Origin: Pseudomonas sp. Marseille-Q3773
GTDB lineage: Bacteria > Pseudomonadota > Gammaproteobacteria > Pseudomonadales > Pseudomonadaceae
Direction: 5' to 3'
Assembly (NCBI RefSeq): GCF_916618955.1
Contig: NZ_OU745390.1
Coordinates: forward strand, 5,448,001 to 5,512,000
Length of the DNA stretch: 64,000 bases
Within the stretch, counting starts at the first letter, position 1, and each line of letters opens with the position of its first letter. The notes beneath the pieces are model-generated. The model saw only the letters and a list, made by a program, of their open reading frames with translations. It did not search any database and was not told where the DNA came from. Below are positions 29,088 to 38,615 of the stretch, piece after piece. The position numbers were made by a program, and so were the translations under genes.

Positions 29088-29813
29088 TTGAGCACTGCCG
29101 GTAAATCGATCCTGATGGTCGACGACGACCAGGAAATCCGCGAACTGCTGCAAACCTACCTGAGCCGCTCCGGCTTCCAGGTGCACGCCGAAGCCGACGG
29201 CAAGGGCTTTCGCCGCGCCCTGGAAACCACCCCTTGCGATCTGGTCATCCTCGACGTCATGTTGCCCGATGAAGACGGCTTCAGCCTGTGCCGTTGGGTA
29301 CGCCAGCATCCGCGCCAGGCACGGGTTCCGATCATCATGCTCACCGCCAGCTCGGACGAAGCCGACCGGGTCATCGGCCTGGAACTGGGCGCCGACGACT
29401 ACCTGGGCAAACCGTTCAGTCCGCGCGAATTGCAAGCACGGATCAAGGCCCTGCTGCGCCGTGCCGAGTTCGGCCAGGCGGCGCCGGGCAGTGCCGTGCT
29501 GGCCTTCGACGACTGGCGCCTGGACACGGTCAGCCATCGCCTGTTTCATCGCGACGGCGAGGAGGTGATGCTCTCCGGCGCCGATTTCGCCCTGCTCAAG
29601 CTGTTCCTTGACCACCCCCAGCAGATCCTTGACCGCGACACCATCGGCAACGCCACCCGCGGCCGCGAGCCGATGCCGCTGGACCGCATCGTCGACATGG
29701 CGGTGAGTCGGCTGCGCCAGCGCCTGCGCGATACCGACAAACCGCCCCGGCTGATCCGCACCGTGCGCGGCAGTGGCTACCTGCTGGCTGCCCATGTCTG
29801 CAGTGCCTCCTGA
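29088..29813 (+). CDS. gltR: Response regulator GltR of the glucose two-component system
   Basis: The 241-residue OmpR-type regulator has an intact receiver: acidic pocket MVDDDQE, phosphorylated Asp in LVILDVMLPDEDGF near residue 54, Thr/Ser at MLTASSDEADR, and Lys in GKPFSPREL. A winged-helix domain occupies the C-terminus (VDMAVSRLRQRL...IRTVRGSGYLLA). The start is TTG at 29088 after AAAGGAAGGA. GltR represses glucose transport and gap/edd-glk genes in Pseudomonas until its sensor phosphorylates it (established for P. aeruginosa and P. putida). Overlaps the sensor gene by 20 bases. Confidence 0.93.
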   Translation: MSTAGKSILMVDDDQEIRELLQTYLSRSGFQVHAEADGKGFRRALETTPCDLVILDVMLPDEDGFSLCRWVRQHPRQARVPIIMLTASSDEADRVIGLELGADDYLGKPFSPRELQARIKALLRRAEFGQAAPGSAVLAFDDWRLDTVSHRLFHRDGEEVMLSGADFALLKLFLDHPQQILDRDTIGNATRGREPMPLDRIVDMAVSRLRQRLRDTDKPPRLIRTVRGSGYLLAAHVCSAS

Positions 29814-31248
29814 GCGGCGCTGGCGGCTGCTGCCGCGCTCTTTGCTGGGGCGCATGCTGCTGCTGACCTTGCTGGTGGTGCTGCTGGCCCAGGGGCTGTC
29901 CAGCATCATCTGGGTCGCCCAGTTGCGCGCCAGCCAACTGCAAGGTCTGCGTGCCAGCGCCAGCAGCCTGGCCCACTCGATGAGCGCCAGCGTCAGCTAC
30001 TTTCGGTCGTTGCCGGTGGGCTACCGGCCCATGGTCCTCGACCAGCTGCGCAGCATGGGCGGCACGCGCTTCTTCGTGTCGCTCAACGCCAAGCCGCTGG
30101 ACATGCCAGTGCTGCCTGTCACCCCGCGCAAGCAGGCGGTGATCGACGTGTTCCAGCAGGTGCTGCACGAGCGCCTGGGTCCGCAGATGGAGATTTCCGT
30201 GGCTTTCGTCGGCCCTGACGACCTGCGCATCTTCAACAGCGGGCTCAAGCTCGACGAGTTGCCACGCTCCTGGGCGCATTACTCATTGACCCTCGAACCG
30301 CTCAACCCGCCGGTGCTGGTGACCCAGATCCGCCTGGGCGAGGGCGAGTGGCTGTACATTGCCTCGCTGCTGCCCGAGCCCTATACCAGCCTGGAAGCCG
30401 AACGCCTGCCGCGCCAGCAGATCGGCTTCATCGTGCTGACCACCGTACTGCTGCTGTTGTTCATCGGCCTGCTGGTGCACTGGCAGAGCTGGCCGCTCAA
30501 GCGCCTGGCACGCGCCGCGCGGGAGATGTCGCTGGGTGCCGATGTGGCGCCGGTGGCGGAAGGCGGGGGAAGTGAGGTGGTGGAAGTGGGGCGGGCGTTC
30601 AACAGCATGCGCGAACGTATCAGCCGTTACCTGACCGAGCGTAGCCAGCTGTTCAGCGCCATTTCGCATGACCTGCGCACCCCGATCACCCGCCTGCGCC
30701 TGCGCGTCGAGCTGCTGGAGGACGAACGCCTGCAGGCCAAGTTCAGCCAGGACCTGGATGAACTGGAGTTGCTGGTCAAAGGTGCCCTGCAATGCGTGAA
30801 GGACACCGACATTCACGAAAACATCGAGCCGGTCGATCTCAACCAGGTACTGGAGATCCTTGCTGAGCCATACCTGGGCGATGGCCGCATAACCCTCGAA
30901 GGTCGGGCGCTGGCGCCGTACCCGGGCAAGCCGCTGGCGCTGCGACGGTGCATCGGCAACCTGATCGACAATGCCATCAAGTACGGCGAGCGGGCTCGGT
31001 TACGCATCATCGACAGCGCCGAGGGTTTCGTGCTGCAGGTCGACGACCAGGGGCCGGGTGTGCCCGAGCAGCAGCTGGAGCAGGTGTTCGAGCCGCACTT
31101 TCGCCTGGCGGGGCAGCAACAGGGCTACGGGCTGGGATTGGGGATCGCACGCAACATCGCCCATAGCCATGGCGGTGAGGTGAGTCTGCTCAATCTGCGC
31201 AAGGGCGGGTTGCGGGTGACCTTATACCTGCCGCGGGGCATGGACTGA
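29794..31248 (+). CDS. gtrS: Sensor histidine kinase of the glucose two-component system (GtrS/GltS)
   Basis: The 484-residue membrane kinase has an N-terminal helix (LLGRMLLLTLLVVLLAQGL, residues 15-33) and a periplasmic domain to about 210 that binds the sugar-acid ligand. A second helix (QIGFIVLTTVLLLLFIGLLV) and a HAMP segment follow. The phosphoacceptor His is in AISHDLRTPITRLRL, and the ATPase domain has N box GNLIDNAIKYG, DDQGPGVP and GLGLGIARNIAHSHGG. The start at ATG 29794 lies inside the gltR end. In P. aeruginosa the ligand is 2-ketogluconate/6-phosphogluconate. Confidence 0.92.
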   Translation: MSAVPPERRWRLLPRSLLGRMLLLTLLVVLLAQGLSSIIWVAQLRASQLQGLRASASSLAHSMSASVSYFRSLPVGYRPMVLDQLRSMGGTRFFVSLNAKPLDMPVLPVTPRKQAVIDVFQQVLHERLGPQMEISVAFVGPDDLRIFNSGLKLDELPRSWAHYSLTLEPLNPPVLVTQIRLGEGEWLYIASLLPEPYTSLEAERLPRQQIGFIVLTTVLLLLFIGLLVHWQSWPLKRLARAAREMSLGADVAPVAEGGGSEVVEVGRAFNSMRERISRYLTERSQLFSAISHDLRTPITRLRLRVELLEDERLQAKFSQDLDELELLVKGALQCVKDTDIHENIEPVDLNQVLEILAEPYLGDGRITLEGRALAPYPGKPLALRRCIGNLIDNAIKYGERARLRIIDSAEGFVLQVDDQGPGVPEQQLEQVFEPHFRLAGQQQGYGLGLGIARNIAHSHGGEVSLLNLRKGGLRVTLYLPRGMD

Positions 31249-31376
31249 GGGTCTGTATCACCGGTTTCGACAAGCGAAATGTCACTGCATGGTGACAATC
31301 CGCCGGCCCTTCGTGACATCCCGCCCGACCGCGCTGACTAGAATTCGCCCACGACTGGCAAGGATCAAGCTGGCCC

Positions 31377-32627
31377 ATGAATACTCATAACCTGCCTGCC
31401 ACCCACTGGCTCGACACCCCGGCCCACAGCGCCTGGCGCCTGGCCGAAGCGCAGCGCCTGCTGGCGTTCGCCAAGGCTGCGAAACTGCCCGACGGCTATG
31501 GCAGTCTCGATGCCAGGGGGCAGCTTCCCCCCGGCGCGCGCGCCGACACCCTGAACACCGCGCGCATGACCCACTGCTTCGCCCTGGCCCACCTGCAGGG
31601 TCTGCCCGGTTACCTGGCTTATGTCGAACACGGCGTGGCGGCTCTGCGCGGCGCCATGCGGGATGTCACCTACGGCGGCTGGTTCGCCCACCCCGAGGGC
31701 GATACCGACAGCGGCAAGACGGCCTACCTGCATGCCTTCGTCGGCCTGGCCGCCAGCTCGGCCGTGCTGGCCGACGCTGTCAATGCCTCTGCCCTGCTGG
31801 AAGACGCGGTGCAGATGCTTGACGCGCATTTCTGGAGCGAAGAGGAGGGTGCCCTCAGGGAAACCTTCTCCCGGGCCTGGCAGTTGCCCGAGCCGTACCG
31901 TGGCGCCAACAGCAACATGCACGCGGTGGAAGCCTTCCTGGCCCTGGCCGACGTCACCGGCCACAGCCTCTGGCTGCACCGCGCCCTGCGCATCGCCGAG
32001 CGCATCATCCATAGTCATGCCGCTGCCAACGGTTACCGTGTCATCGAGCATTTCGACGCTCTCTGGCAGCCACTGCCGCACTACAACCAGGAGCGCCCTG
32101 CCGACCAGTTCCGGCCTTATGGCAGCACGCCCGGGCATGCGCTGGAATGGGCGCGGCTGCTGCTGCACCTGGAGGCCAGCCTCGATCAGGCCGGCCTGGA
32201 TGTCCCGGGCTGGCTGCACGACGACGCCCGCGCGCTGTTCGACACGGCCTGCCTGCAGGCGTGGAACGTCGATGGCGCGGAGGGGTTCATCTACACCCTA
32301 GACTGGGCCGATCGCCCGGTGGTGCGCGCGCGCCTGCATTGGGTGCACGCCGAGGCCTGCGCCGCTGCGGCGGCCCTGCTGCAACGCACCGGTGAGGCGC
32401 AATACGAGCAGTGGTATCAGCGCTGCTGGGACTTCATTGCCAACCATTTCATCGACCTGGTTGCGGGAAGCTGGCACCACGAACTCGATGCGCACAACCA
32501 GCCGGCCGGGACGCTGTGGCCGGGCAAGCCCGACCTCTACCATGCCTACCAGGCGCTGCTGTTGCCAGGCCTGCCATTGGCGCCGAGCCTGGCCAGCTGT
32601 CTGGCTGGCAATGTAACCAAACGATGA
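31377..32627 (+). CDS. AGE-family sugar epimerase/isomerase
   Basis: The 416-residue protein resembles N-acylglucosamine 2-epimerase, mannose isomerase and YihS enzymes, which share an (alpha/alpha)6 barrel. Visible family segments: NTARMTHCFALAHLQG, GKTAYLHAFVGLAASS, NSNMHAVEAFLALAD, PGHALEWARLLLHLEA, VHAEACAAAAAL, and the C-terminal GTLWPGKPDLYHAYQALL. The histidines used for acid-base catalysis in the family are the conserved ones in NSNMH, PGHALEW and PDLYH contexts. Lying just before the glucose ABC transporter, it may interconvert aldoses and ketoses (for example mannose/fructose or glucose/fructose) brought in by that system; the exact substrate is inference. Confidence 0.85.
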   Translation: MNTHNLPATHWLDTPAHSAWRLAEAQRLLAFAKAAKLPDGYGSLDARGQLPPGARADTLNTARMTHCFALAHLQGLPGYLAYVEHGVAALRGAMRDVTYGGWFAHPEGDTDSGKTAYLHAFVGLAASSAVLADAVNASALLEDAVQMLDAHFWSEEEGALRETFSRAWQLPEPYRGANSNMHAVEAFLALADVTGHSLWLHRALRIAERIIHSHAAANGYRVIEHFDALWQPLPHYNQERPADQFRPYGSTPGHALEWARLLLHLEASLDQAGLDVPGWLHDDARALFDTACLQAWNVDGAEGFIYTLDWADRPVVRARLHWVHAEACAAAAALLQRTGEAQYEQWYQRCWDFIANHFIDLVAGSWHHELDAHNQPAGTLWPGKPDLYHAYQALLLPGLPLAPSLASCLAGNVTKR

Positions 32628-32638
32628 CATTCGCGCGT

Positions 32639-32660
32639 CGCTTCGTTACCTGACGAGGCG
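32639..32660 (+). other. Hairpin upstream of gtsA
   Basis: CGCTTCGT / ACGAGGCG with a 6-base loop and one mismatch, shortly after the epimerase stop. It could weakly terminate the epimerase transcript or serve as a regulator site for gtsA. Confidence 0.4.
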
Positions 32661-32710
32661 TGCTCGCTGTTTAGACTCAATGCAACGCAAGCGACCGACT
32701 TGCACGGCAT

Positions 32711-32718
32711 AACAACAA
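32711..32718 (+). promoter_or_regulatory. Hfq/Crc-type A-rich motif before gtsA
   Basis: AACAACAA fits AAnAAnAA exactly and overlaps the region just upstream of the AAGAAAGG ribosome site. Such motifs let Hfq with Crc block translation during catabolite repression. Confidence 0.7.
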
Positions 32719-32731
32719 GAAAGGTGCTTCG

Positions 32732-34030
32732 ATGAACTCCACGTTTCGTCTCGCTGCCGCAATTTCCATCGCCTCGCTCGCGGCTTCGCTGTTTCCACTG
32801 ACTGCCTTGGCTGCCGATTCCAAAGGCAGTGTCGAGGTGGTGCACTGGTGGACATCCGGTGGTGAAAAAGCGGCGGTCGATGTGCTCAAGGCCCAGGTCG
32901 AGAAAGATGGCTTCACCTGGAAGGACGGCGCTGTCGCCGGCGGCGGTGGTGCCACGGCCATGACCGTACTCAAGAGCCGCGCCGTGGCGGGCAACCCGCC
33001 GGGTGTCGCGCAGATCAAGGGCCCGGACATCCAGGACTGGGCAGCCACCGGCTTGCTCGACGCCGATGTGCTCAAGGATGTGGCCAAGGAAGAGAAGTGG
33101 GACACGCTGCTCGACAAGAAGGTCGCTGACACCGTGAAGTATGAGGGTGATTACGTCGCCGTACCGGTGAACATCCATCGTATCAACTGGCTGTGGATCA
33201 ACCCCGAAGTCTTCAAGAAAGCCGGCATCGACCAGGCGCCGACCACCCTCGACGAATTCTATGCCGCCGCCGACAAGCTCAAGGCTGCCGGCTTCATCCC
33301 ACTCGCCCACGGCGGCCAGCCATGGCAGGACAGCACCGTATTCGAAAGCGTGGTGCTGGCGGTGATGGGTGTCGATGGTTACAAGAAGGCCCTGGTCGAC
33401 CTCGACAATGCGGCACTGACCGGCCCGCAGATGATCAAGGCGCTGACCGAGCTGAAGAAGGTCGCCACCTATATGGACCCGGATGGCAAGGGCCAGGACT
33501 GGAACCTAGAAGCGGCCAAAGTCATCAACGGCAAGGCCGGCATGCAGATCATGGGTGACTGGGCCAAGAGCGAATGGACCCTGGCGAAGAAAACCGCCGG
33601 CAAGGACTACCAGTGCGTGCCATTCCCCGGTACGGACAAGGCGTTCCTGTACAACATCGACTCGCTGGTGGTGTTCAAGCAGAACGACGAAGGCACCGCC
33701 GCCGGCCAGCAGGACATTGCACGCAAAGTGCTGGGCCAGGACTTCCAGAAAGTTTTCAGCACCAACAAGGGTTCCATCCCGGTACGCAACGACATGCTGG
33801 CCGACATGGGCAAGTATGGCTTCGATGCGTGCGCGCAAACCTCTGCCAGGGACTTCCTCGCCGACGCCAAGAGCGGCGGGCTGCAGCCGAGCATGGCGCA
33901 CAACATGGCCACCACGCTGGCCGTGCAGGGCGCATTCTTCGATGTGGTGACCAACTACATCAACGACCCGAAGGCCGACCCGGCCGATGCGGCGAAGAAG
34001 CTGGCGGCGGCGATCAAGGCAGCCCAGTAA
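32732..34030 (+). CDS. gtsA: Glucose/mannose ABC transporter periplasmic binding protein
   Basis: The 432-residue solute-binding protein captures glucose in the periplasm for the GtsBCD importer. A signal peptide ends at [10 protein letters not shown] (cleavage near residue 29). The mature start [19 protein letters not shown] is typical of the sugar-binding group 1 family. [17 protein letters not shown] and [16 protein letters not shown] further support it. Separated from gtsB by 179 bases that contain a long inverted repeat, which would favour excess binding protein over membrane subunits. Confidence 0.95.
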   Translation: MNSTFRLAAAISIASLAASLFPLTALAADSKGSVEVVHWWTSGGEKAAVDVLKAQVEKDGFTWKDGAVAGGGGATAMTVLKSRAVAGNPPGVAQIKGPDIQDWAATGLLDADVLKDVAKEEKWDTLLDKKVADTVKYEGDYVAVPVNIHRINWLWINPEVFKKAGIDQAPTTLDEFYAAADKLKAAGFIPLAHGGQPWQDSTVFESVVLAVMGVDGYKKALVDLDNAALTGPQMIKALTELKKVATYMDPDGKGQDWNLEAAKVINGKAGMQIMGDWAKSEWTLAKKTAGKDYQCVPFPGTDKAFLYNIDSLVVFKQNDEGTAAGQQDIARKVLGQDFQKVFSTNKGSIPVRNDMLADMGKYGFDACAQTSARDFLADAKSGGLQPSMAHNMATTLAVQGAFFDVVTNYINDPKADPADAAKKLAAAIKAAQ

Positions 34031-34065
34031 AGCAGACGCGGTTGCCGTTGTTGGAGCGGCCTGGC

Positions 34066-34165
34066 GTCGCGACGGGCTGCACAGCAGCCCAATACCTGTG
34101 CACTCGAACTTCCTGTCAGGTGTTGGCCTTGAGTCCTTTGGGTCTGCTGCGCAGCCCGTCGTGAC
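34066..34165. repeat. Long inverted repeat between gtsA and gtsB
   Basis: GTCGCGACGGGCTGC at 34066-34080 is repeated inverted as GCAGCCCGTCGTGAC at 34151-34165 (one mismatch). Each arm adjoins its own small CTGC/GCAG hairpin, and GGCC pieces lie on both flanks. It resembles another intergenic repeat class of P. putida, distinct from the main REP. Confidence 0.75.
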
Positions 34166-34209
34166 ACAAGGCCACCCCTACCGGCGAGTGCAGCGCCTTC
34201 GAGGTGAAC

Positions 34210-35118
34210 ATGAGCACAATTACCGCCCAATTGCGGGCCTCACCCCTGGACGCGCTTCAGCGCTGGCTGCCCAAGCTGGTACTGGCGCCAAGCATGTTCA
34301 TCGTCCTGGTGGGCTTCTACGGCTACATCCTCTGGACCTTTGTCCTGTCCTTCACCACATCGACCTTCCTGCCGACCTACAAGTGGGCCGGCCTGGCCCA
34401 GTATGCCCGGCTGTTCGACAACGATCGCTGGTGGGTGGCGAGCAAGAACCTGCTGCTGTTCGGCGGCCTGTTCATCGCCATCAGCCTGGTCATTGGCGTG
34501 CTGCTGGCAGTCCTGCTGGACCAGCGTATCCGCCGCGAAGGCTTCATCCGCACCATCTACCTGTACCCCATGGCGCTGTCGATGATCGTCACCGGCACTG
34601 CCTGGAAGTGGCTGCTCAACCCGGGCATGGGCCTGGACAAGCTGCTGCGTGACTGGGGCTGGGAGGGTTTCCGCCTGGACTGGCTGATCGACCCGGACCG
34701 GGTGGTGTACTGCCTGGTGATCGCTGCGGTCTGGCAGGCATCGGGCTTCATCATGGCGATGTTCCTCGCCGGCTTGCGCGGTGTCGACCCGTCGATCATC
34801 CGCGCTGCCCAGATCGACGGCGCCAGCCTGCCGCGCATTTACTGGCGTGTGGTGCTGCCCAGCCTGCGCCCGGTGTTCTTCAGCTCGCTGATGATTCTCG
34901 CGCACATTGCCATCAAGAGCTTTGACCTGGTGGCGGCGATGACTGCCGGCGGACCGGGTTATTCCTCCGACCTGCCGGCGATGTTCATGTATTCATTCAC
35001 CTTCAGCCGCGGCCAGATGGGCATGGGCTCGGCCAGCGCCATTCTCATGCTCGGGGCGATCCTGGCGATCCTCGTGCCTTACCTGTACTCGGAGCTGCGG
35101 AGCAAGCGCCATGCATAG
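34210..35118 (+). CDS. gtsB: Glucose ABC transporter permease GtsB
   Basis: A 302-residue inner-membrane permease with six helices (first FIVLVGFYGYILWTFVLSF). The EAA loop that contacts the ATPase is GVDPSIIRAAQIDGASLPRIYWRVVLPSLRP. It pairs with GtsC. I chose ATG 34210 because GAGGTG lies 5 bases upstream; a GTG two codons earlier is within that ribosome site. Its end overlaps gtsC by 8 bases. Confidence 0.94.
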   Translation: MSTITAQLRASPLDALQRWLPKLVLAPSMFIVLVGFYGYILWTFVLSFTTSTFLPTYKWAGLAQYARLFDNDRWWVASKNLLLFGGLFIAISLVIGVLLAVLLDQRIRREGFIRTIYLYPMALSMIVTGTAWKWLLNPGMGLDKLLRDWGWEGFRLDWLIDPDRVVYCLVIAAVWQASGFIMAMFLAGLRGVDPSIIRAAQIDGASLPRIYWRVVLPSLRPVFFSSLMILAHIAIKSFDLVAAMTAGGPGYSSDLPAMFMYSFTFSRGQMGMGSASAILMLGAILAILVPYLYSELRSKRHA

Positions 35119-35956
35119 CCCTGTCGACAAACCAGTGCTGAGCCTCAGCCGCATCGCCATCCACGCGGTACTGTTGCTGGCCGTGTTGCTGTACCTGGTG
35201 CCGCTGGTGGTGATGCTGCTGACCAGCTTCAAGACCCCGGACGATATCAGCACCGGCAACCTGCTGAGCTGGCCGGTGGTGTTCAGCGGTATCGGTTGGG
35301 CCAAGGCCTGGGCCACGGTCAGCGGGTACTTCTGGAACTCGATCATGATCACCGTGCCGGCGGTACTGATTTCCACCGCCATTGGTGCGTTGAACGGCTA
35401 CGTGCTGTCGATGTGGCGCTTCCGCGGCTCGCAGCTGTTCTTCGGCCTGCTGCTGTTCGGCTGCTTCCTGCCGTTCCAGACCGTGCTGCTGCCGGCCTCG
35501 TTCACCCTCGGCAAGCTCGGCCTGGCCAGCACCACCAGTGGCCTGGTACTGGTGCACGTGGTCTATGGCCTGGCCTTTACCACGCTGTTCTTCCGCAACT
35601 TCTACGTCAGCATCCCTGATGCGCTGGTCAAGGCTGCGCGGCTGGATGGCGCCGGGTTCTTCACCATCTTCCGCCGCATCATCCTGCCGATGTCCACGCC
35701 CATCATCATGGTCTGCCTGATCTGGCAATTCACCCAGATCTGGAACGACTTCCTGTTTGGCGTGGTGTTCTCCAGCGGCGACTCGCAACCGATCACCGTG
35801 GCCTTGAACAACCTGGTCAACACCAGTACCGGGGCCAAGGAATACAACGTCGACATGGCGGCGGCGATGATCGCCGGCCTGCCAACCCTGCTGGTCTATG
35901 TGGTGGCAGGCAAATATTTCGTCCGCGGCCTGACGGCTGGCGCGGTAAAGGGGTAA
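35111..35956 (+). CDS. gtsC: Glucose ABC transporter permease GtsC
   Basis: The 281-residue second permease has an N-terminal helix (HAVLLLAVLLYLVPLVVMLL) and further helices through LLLFGCFLPFQTVLLP. The EAA loop is IPDALVKAARLDGAGFFTIFRRIILPMSTP, followed by a last helix. It forms the glucose channel with GtsB. It starts within the end of gtsB and ends three bases before gtsD, so the block is tightly coupled. Confidence 0.94.
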   Translation: MHSPVDKPVLSLSRIAIHAVLLLAVLLYLVPLVVMLLTSFKTPDDISTGNLLSWPVVFSGIGWAKAWATVSGYFWNSIMITVPAVLISTAIGALNGYVLSMWRFRGSQLFFGLLLFGCFLPFQTVLLPASFTLGKLGLASTTSGLVLVHVVYGLAFTTLFFRNFYVSIPDALVKAARLDGAGFFTIFRRIILPMSTPIIMVCLIWQFTQIWNDFLFGVVFSSGDSQPITVALNNLVNTSTGAKEYNVDMAAAMIAGLPTLLVYVVAGKYFVRGLTAGAVKG

Positions 35957-35959
35957 GTC

Positions 35960-37114
35960 ATGGCAACGCTCGAACTTCGCAATGTGAACAAGACCTACGG
36001 CAGCGGCCTGCCGGACACCCTCAAGGACATCCAGCTGTCGATCAAGGATGGCGAGTTCCTGATACTGGTCGGCCCGTCGGGCTGCGGCAAATCGACCCTG
36101 ATGAATTGCATTGCCGGCCTGGAGCAGATCACCGGCGGGGCGATCCTCATCGACCAGCAGGATGTCAGCGGCATGAGCCCCAAGGACCGCGACATCGCCA
36201 TGGTGTTCCAGTCCTATGCGCTGTACCCGACCATGAGCGTGCGCGAGAACATCGAGTTCGGCCTGAAGATCCGCAAGCTGCCCCAGGCTGCCATCGACGA
36301 GGAGGTGGCGCGGGTGGCCAAGCTGCTGCAGATCGAGCATCTGCTGGCGCGCAAACCGGCACAGCTGTCCGGCGGCCAGCAGCAGCGCGTGGCCATGGGC
36401 CGGGCGCTGGCGCGGCGGCCGAAGATCTACCTGTTCGATGAACCGCTGTCCAACCTCGATGCCAAGCTGCGTGTCGAGATGCGCACCGAAATGAAGCTGA
36501 TGCACCAGCGCCTGAAGACCACCACCGTGTACGTCACCCATGACCAGATCGAGGCCATGACCCTGGGCGACAAGGTGGCGGTGATGAAGGACGGCATCAT
36601 CCAGCAGTTCGGCACCCCGCAACAGATCTACAACGACCCGGCCAACCAGTTTGTCGCCAGCTTCATCGGTTCGCCGCCGATGAACTTCATCCCGGTACGC
36701 CTGACCAAACAGGATGGCCGCCTGCTGGCGCTGCTCGACAGCGGCCAGGCGCGTTGCGAACTGCCTCTGGGGCTGGTTGCCGACGAACACGAGGGGCGCG
36801 AGATCATTCTGGGTATCCGCCCCGAGCAGATCGCGTTGGGCACCGCAGAGGGCAACGGCTTGCCGGGCATCCGCGCCGAGGTGCAGGTGACCGAGCCTAC
36901 CGGGCCGGACCTGCTGGTGTTCGTCACCCTCAACCAGACCAAGGTCTGCTGCCGCCTGGCGCCCGATGTGGCGTGCCAGGTAGGTGACAACCTGAACCTG
37001 CAGTTCGACCCGGCCCGGGTGCTGCTGTTCGACGCCGACAGCGGCGAGCGCCTGCCCCTGGCCAGCTCCGCCGCAGCAGTAAAGGACAACGTGGCTCACT
37101 TCAAGGGCCGTTGA
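35960..37114 (+). CDS. gtsD: Glucose ABC transporter ATPase GtsD
   Basis: The 384-residue ATPase energises glucose import. Walker A is [10 protein letters not shown] (near residue 36), the Q-loop lies in VFQSYALYP, the signature is [15 protein letters not shown], Walker B is [13 protein letters not shown] and the switch His is in [10 protein letters not shown]. The C-terminal third is the TOBE/MalK-type regulatory domain (residues about 240-384). Length agrees with the MalK/UgpC group. Confidence 0.96.
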   Translation: MATLELRNVNKTYGSGLPDTLKDIQLSIKDGEFLILVGPSGCGKSTLMNCIAGLEQITGGAILIDQQDVSGMSPKDRDIAMVFQSYALYPTMSVRENIEFGLKIRKLPQAAIDEEVARVAKLLQIEHLLARKPAQLSGGQQQRVAMGRALARRPKIYLFDEPLSNLDAKLRVEMRTEMKLMHQRLKTTTVYVTHDQIEAMTLGDKVAVMKDGIIQQFGTPQQIYNDPANQFVASFIGSPPMNFIPVRLTKQDGRLLALLDSGQARCELPLGLVADEHEGREIILGIRPEQIALGTAEGNGLPGIRAEVQVTEPTGPDLLVFVTLNQTKVCCRLAPDVACQVGDNLNLQFDPARVLLFDADSGERLPLASSAAAVKDNVAHFKGR

Positions 37115-37129
37115 TTCGTCTACACCATC

Positions 37130-37137
37130 AATAAGAA
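37130..37137 (+). promoter_or_regulatory. Hfq/Crc-type A-rich motif before oprB
   Basis: AATAAGAA fits AAnAAnAA and runs into an A6 tract just before the AGAGGA ribosome site of oprB. Confidence 0.65.
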
Positions 37138-37155
37138 AAAAGAGGACGCAAAGGG

Positions 37156-38499
37156 ATGGAACAGCGCAAACGCATCAGGACATTGGGTTCGCTGGCCTTG
37201 CTTGCCATCGTTGGCAGCAGCGGCGCGCAGGCTGCCGAGGCCTTTTCCAGCGAATCGAAATGGATGACCGGCGACTGGGGCGGCACCCGCACCGAACTGC
37301 TGGAAAAAGGTTACGACTTCACCCTGGATTATGTCGGCGAGGTAGCCGGCAACCTGCACGGCGGCTACAACGACGACAAGACCGCGCGCTACAGCGACCA
37401 GTTCGCCCTGGGCGCACACCTCGACCTGCAGAAAATCCTCGGCTGGCACGATGCCGAGTTCAAACTGGCGATCACCGAGCGCAGTGGCCGCAACCTGTCC
37501 AACGACCGCATCAGCGACCCGCGCGCCGGGCAGTTCAGCTCGGTGCAGGAAGTGTGGGGCCGCGGCCAGACCTGGCGCCTGACCCAGATGTGGATCAAGC
37601 AGAAGTACTTCGACGGCGCGCTGGACGTGAAATTCGGCCGCTTCGGCGAAGGCGAGGATTTCAACAGCTTCCCTTGCGACTTCCAGAACCTGGCCTTCTG
37701 TGGCTCGCAGGTGGGCAACTGGGTCGGTGGCATCTGGTACAACTGGCCGGTGAGCCAGTGGGCACTGCGGGTCAAGTACAACATCACCCCGGAATTCTTC
37801 GTCCAAGTCGGCGCCTTCGAGCAGAACCCTTCCAACCTGGAAACCGGCAACGGTTTCAAGCTCAGCGGCAGCGGCACCAAGGGCGCGATATTGCCAGTGG
37901 AAGCGGTGTGGTCACCCAAGGTCAACGGCCTGCCGGGTGAGTACCGCCTGGGTTACTACTACAGCACGGCCAAGGCCGATGATGTGTTCGACGATGTCAA
38001 CGGCAACCCGCAGGCGCTGACTGGCGAAGCCTTCAAGTCGCACTCCAGCAAGCATGGCTGGTGGGTCGTGGCACAGCAGCAGGTGACCGCCCACGCTGGC
38101 GATGTCAACCGCGGCCTGAGCCTGTTTGCCAACTTCACCGTGCACGACAAGGCCACCAACGTGGTCGACAACTACCAGCAGGTCGGGTTGGTCTACAAAG
38201 GCGCCTTCGATGCCCGGCCCAAGGACGATATCGGTTTTGGCGTGGCACGCATTCATGTGAATGACGACGTGAAGAAGCGCGCCGAGCTGCTCAATGCCCA
38301 GAGCGGTATCGACGATTATGACAATCCCGGCTTCGTGCCGCTGCAACGCACTGAGTACAACGCCGAGCTCTATTACGGCTTCCACGTCACCAACTGGCTG
38401 ACCGTGCGGCCCAACCTGCAATACATCAAGAGCCCCGGCGGAGTCGACGAGGTGGACAATGCGCTGGTCGCGGGCTTGAAGATTCAGTCGTCATTCTAA
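37156..38499 (+). CDS. oprB: Carbohydrate-selective outer membrane porin OprB
   Basis: The 447-residue porin lets glucose and other sugars through the outer membrane under limitation. A signal peptide runs to SSGAQAAEAF (cleavage near residue 24). The mature start KWMTGDWGGTRTELLEKGYDF is the OprB hallmark. The protein ends in the aromatic residue of AGLKIQSSF, typical of outer-membrane barrels. It starts 41 bases after gtsD and is likely the last transport gene of the gts operon. Confidence 0.95.
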   Translation: MEQRKRIRTLGSLALLAIVGSSGAQAAEAFSSESKWMTGDWGGTRTELLEKGYDFTLDYVGEVAGNLHGGYNDDKTARYSDQFALGAHLDLQKILGWHDAEFKLAITERSGRNLSNDRISDPRAGQFSSVQEVWGRGQTWRLTQMWIKQKYFDGALDVKFGRFGEGEDFNSFPCDFQNLAFCGSQVGNWVGGIWYNWPVSQWALRVKYNITPEFFVQVGAFEQNPSNLETGNGFKLSGSGTKGAILPVEAVWSPKVNGLPGEYRLGYYYSTAKADDVFDDVNGNPQALTGEAFKSHSSKHGWWVVAQQQVTAHAGDVNRGLSLFANFTVHDKATNVVDNYQQVGLVYKGAFDARPKDDIGFGVARIHVNDDVKKRAELLNAQSGIDDYDNPGFVPLQRTEYNAELYYGFHVTNWLTVRPNLQYIKSPGGVDEVDNALVAGLKIQSSF

Positions 38500-38543
38500 G
38501 GGCAATTGTTGTAAATTTACGCCAATCCAATTTCGGCTTCCGG

Positions 38544-38566
38544 CACCCACTGGCCTGCAGTGGGTG
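38544..38566 (+). other. Hairpin after oprB
   Basis: A perfect 9-base stem CACCCACTG / CAGTGGGTG with a 5-base loop between oprB and the mutarotase gene. No T-run; may trim or stabilise the gts-oprB message. Confidence 0.5.
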
Positions 38567-38596
38567 TCGGGGATAGGCCGAGACAGCGCTATCTCA

Positions 38597-38604
38597 AACA
38601 ACAA
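38597..38604 (+). promoter_or_regulatory. Hfq/Crc-type A-rich motif before the mutarotase gene
   Basis: AACAACAA fits AAnAAnAA and lies 11 bases before the ATG, overlapping the position of the ribosome site (AAGAG). Confidence 0.65.
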
Positions 38605-38615
38605 GAGCCCTGAAC

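Noticed and set aside
35045..37099. 684-codon open frame on the minus strand opposite gtsB-gtsC-gtsD
   Set aside because: It lies antisense to three well supported transporter genes and has His/Gln/Asp-rich composition typical of high-GC shadow frames, with no family motif.
37130..37140. A-rich stretch before oprB as a terminator of gtsD
   Set aside because: There is no stem before it and the A-run is on the wrong strand for a plus-strand terminator; an Hfq/Crc motif fits better.
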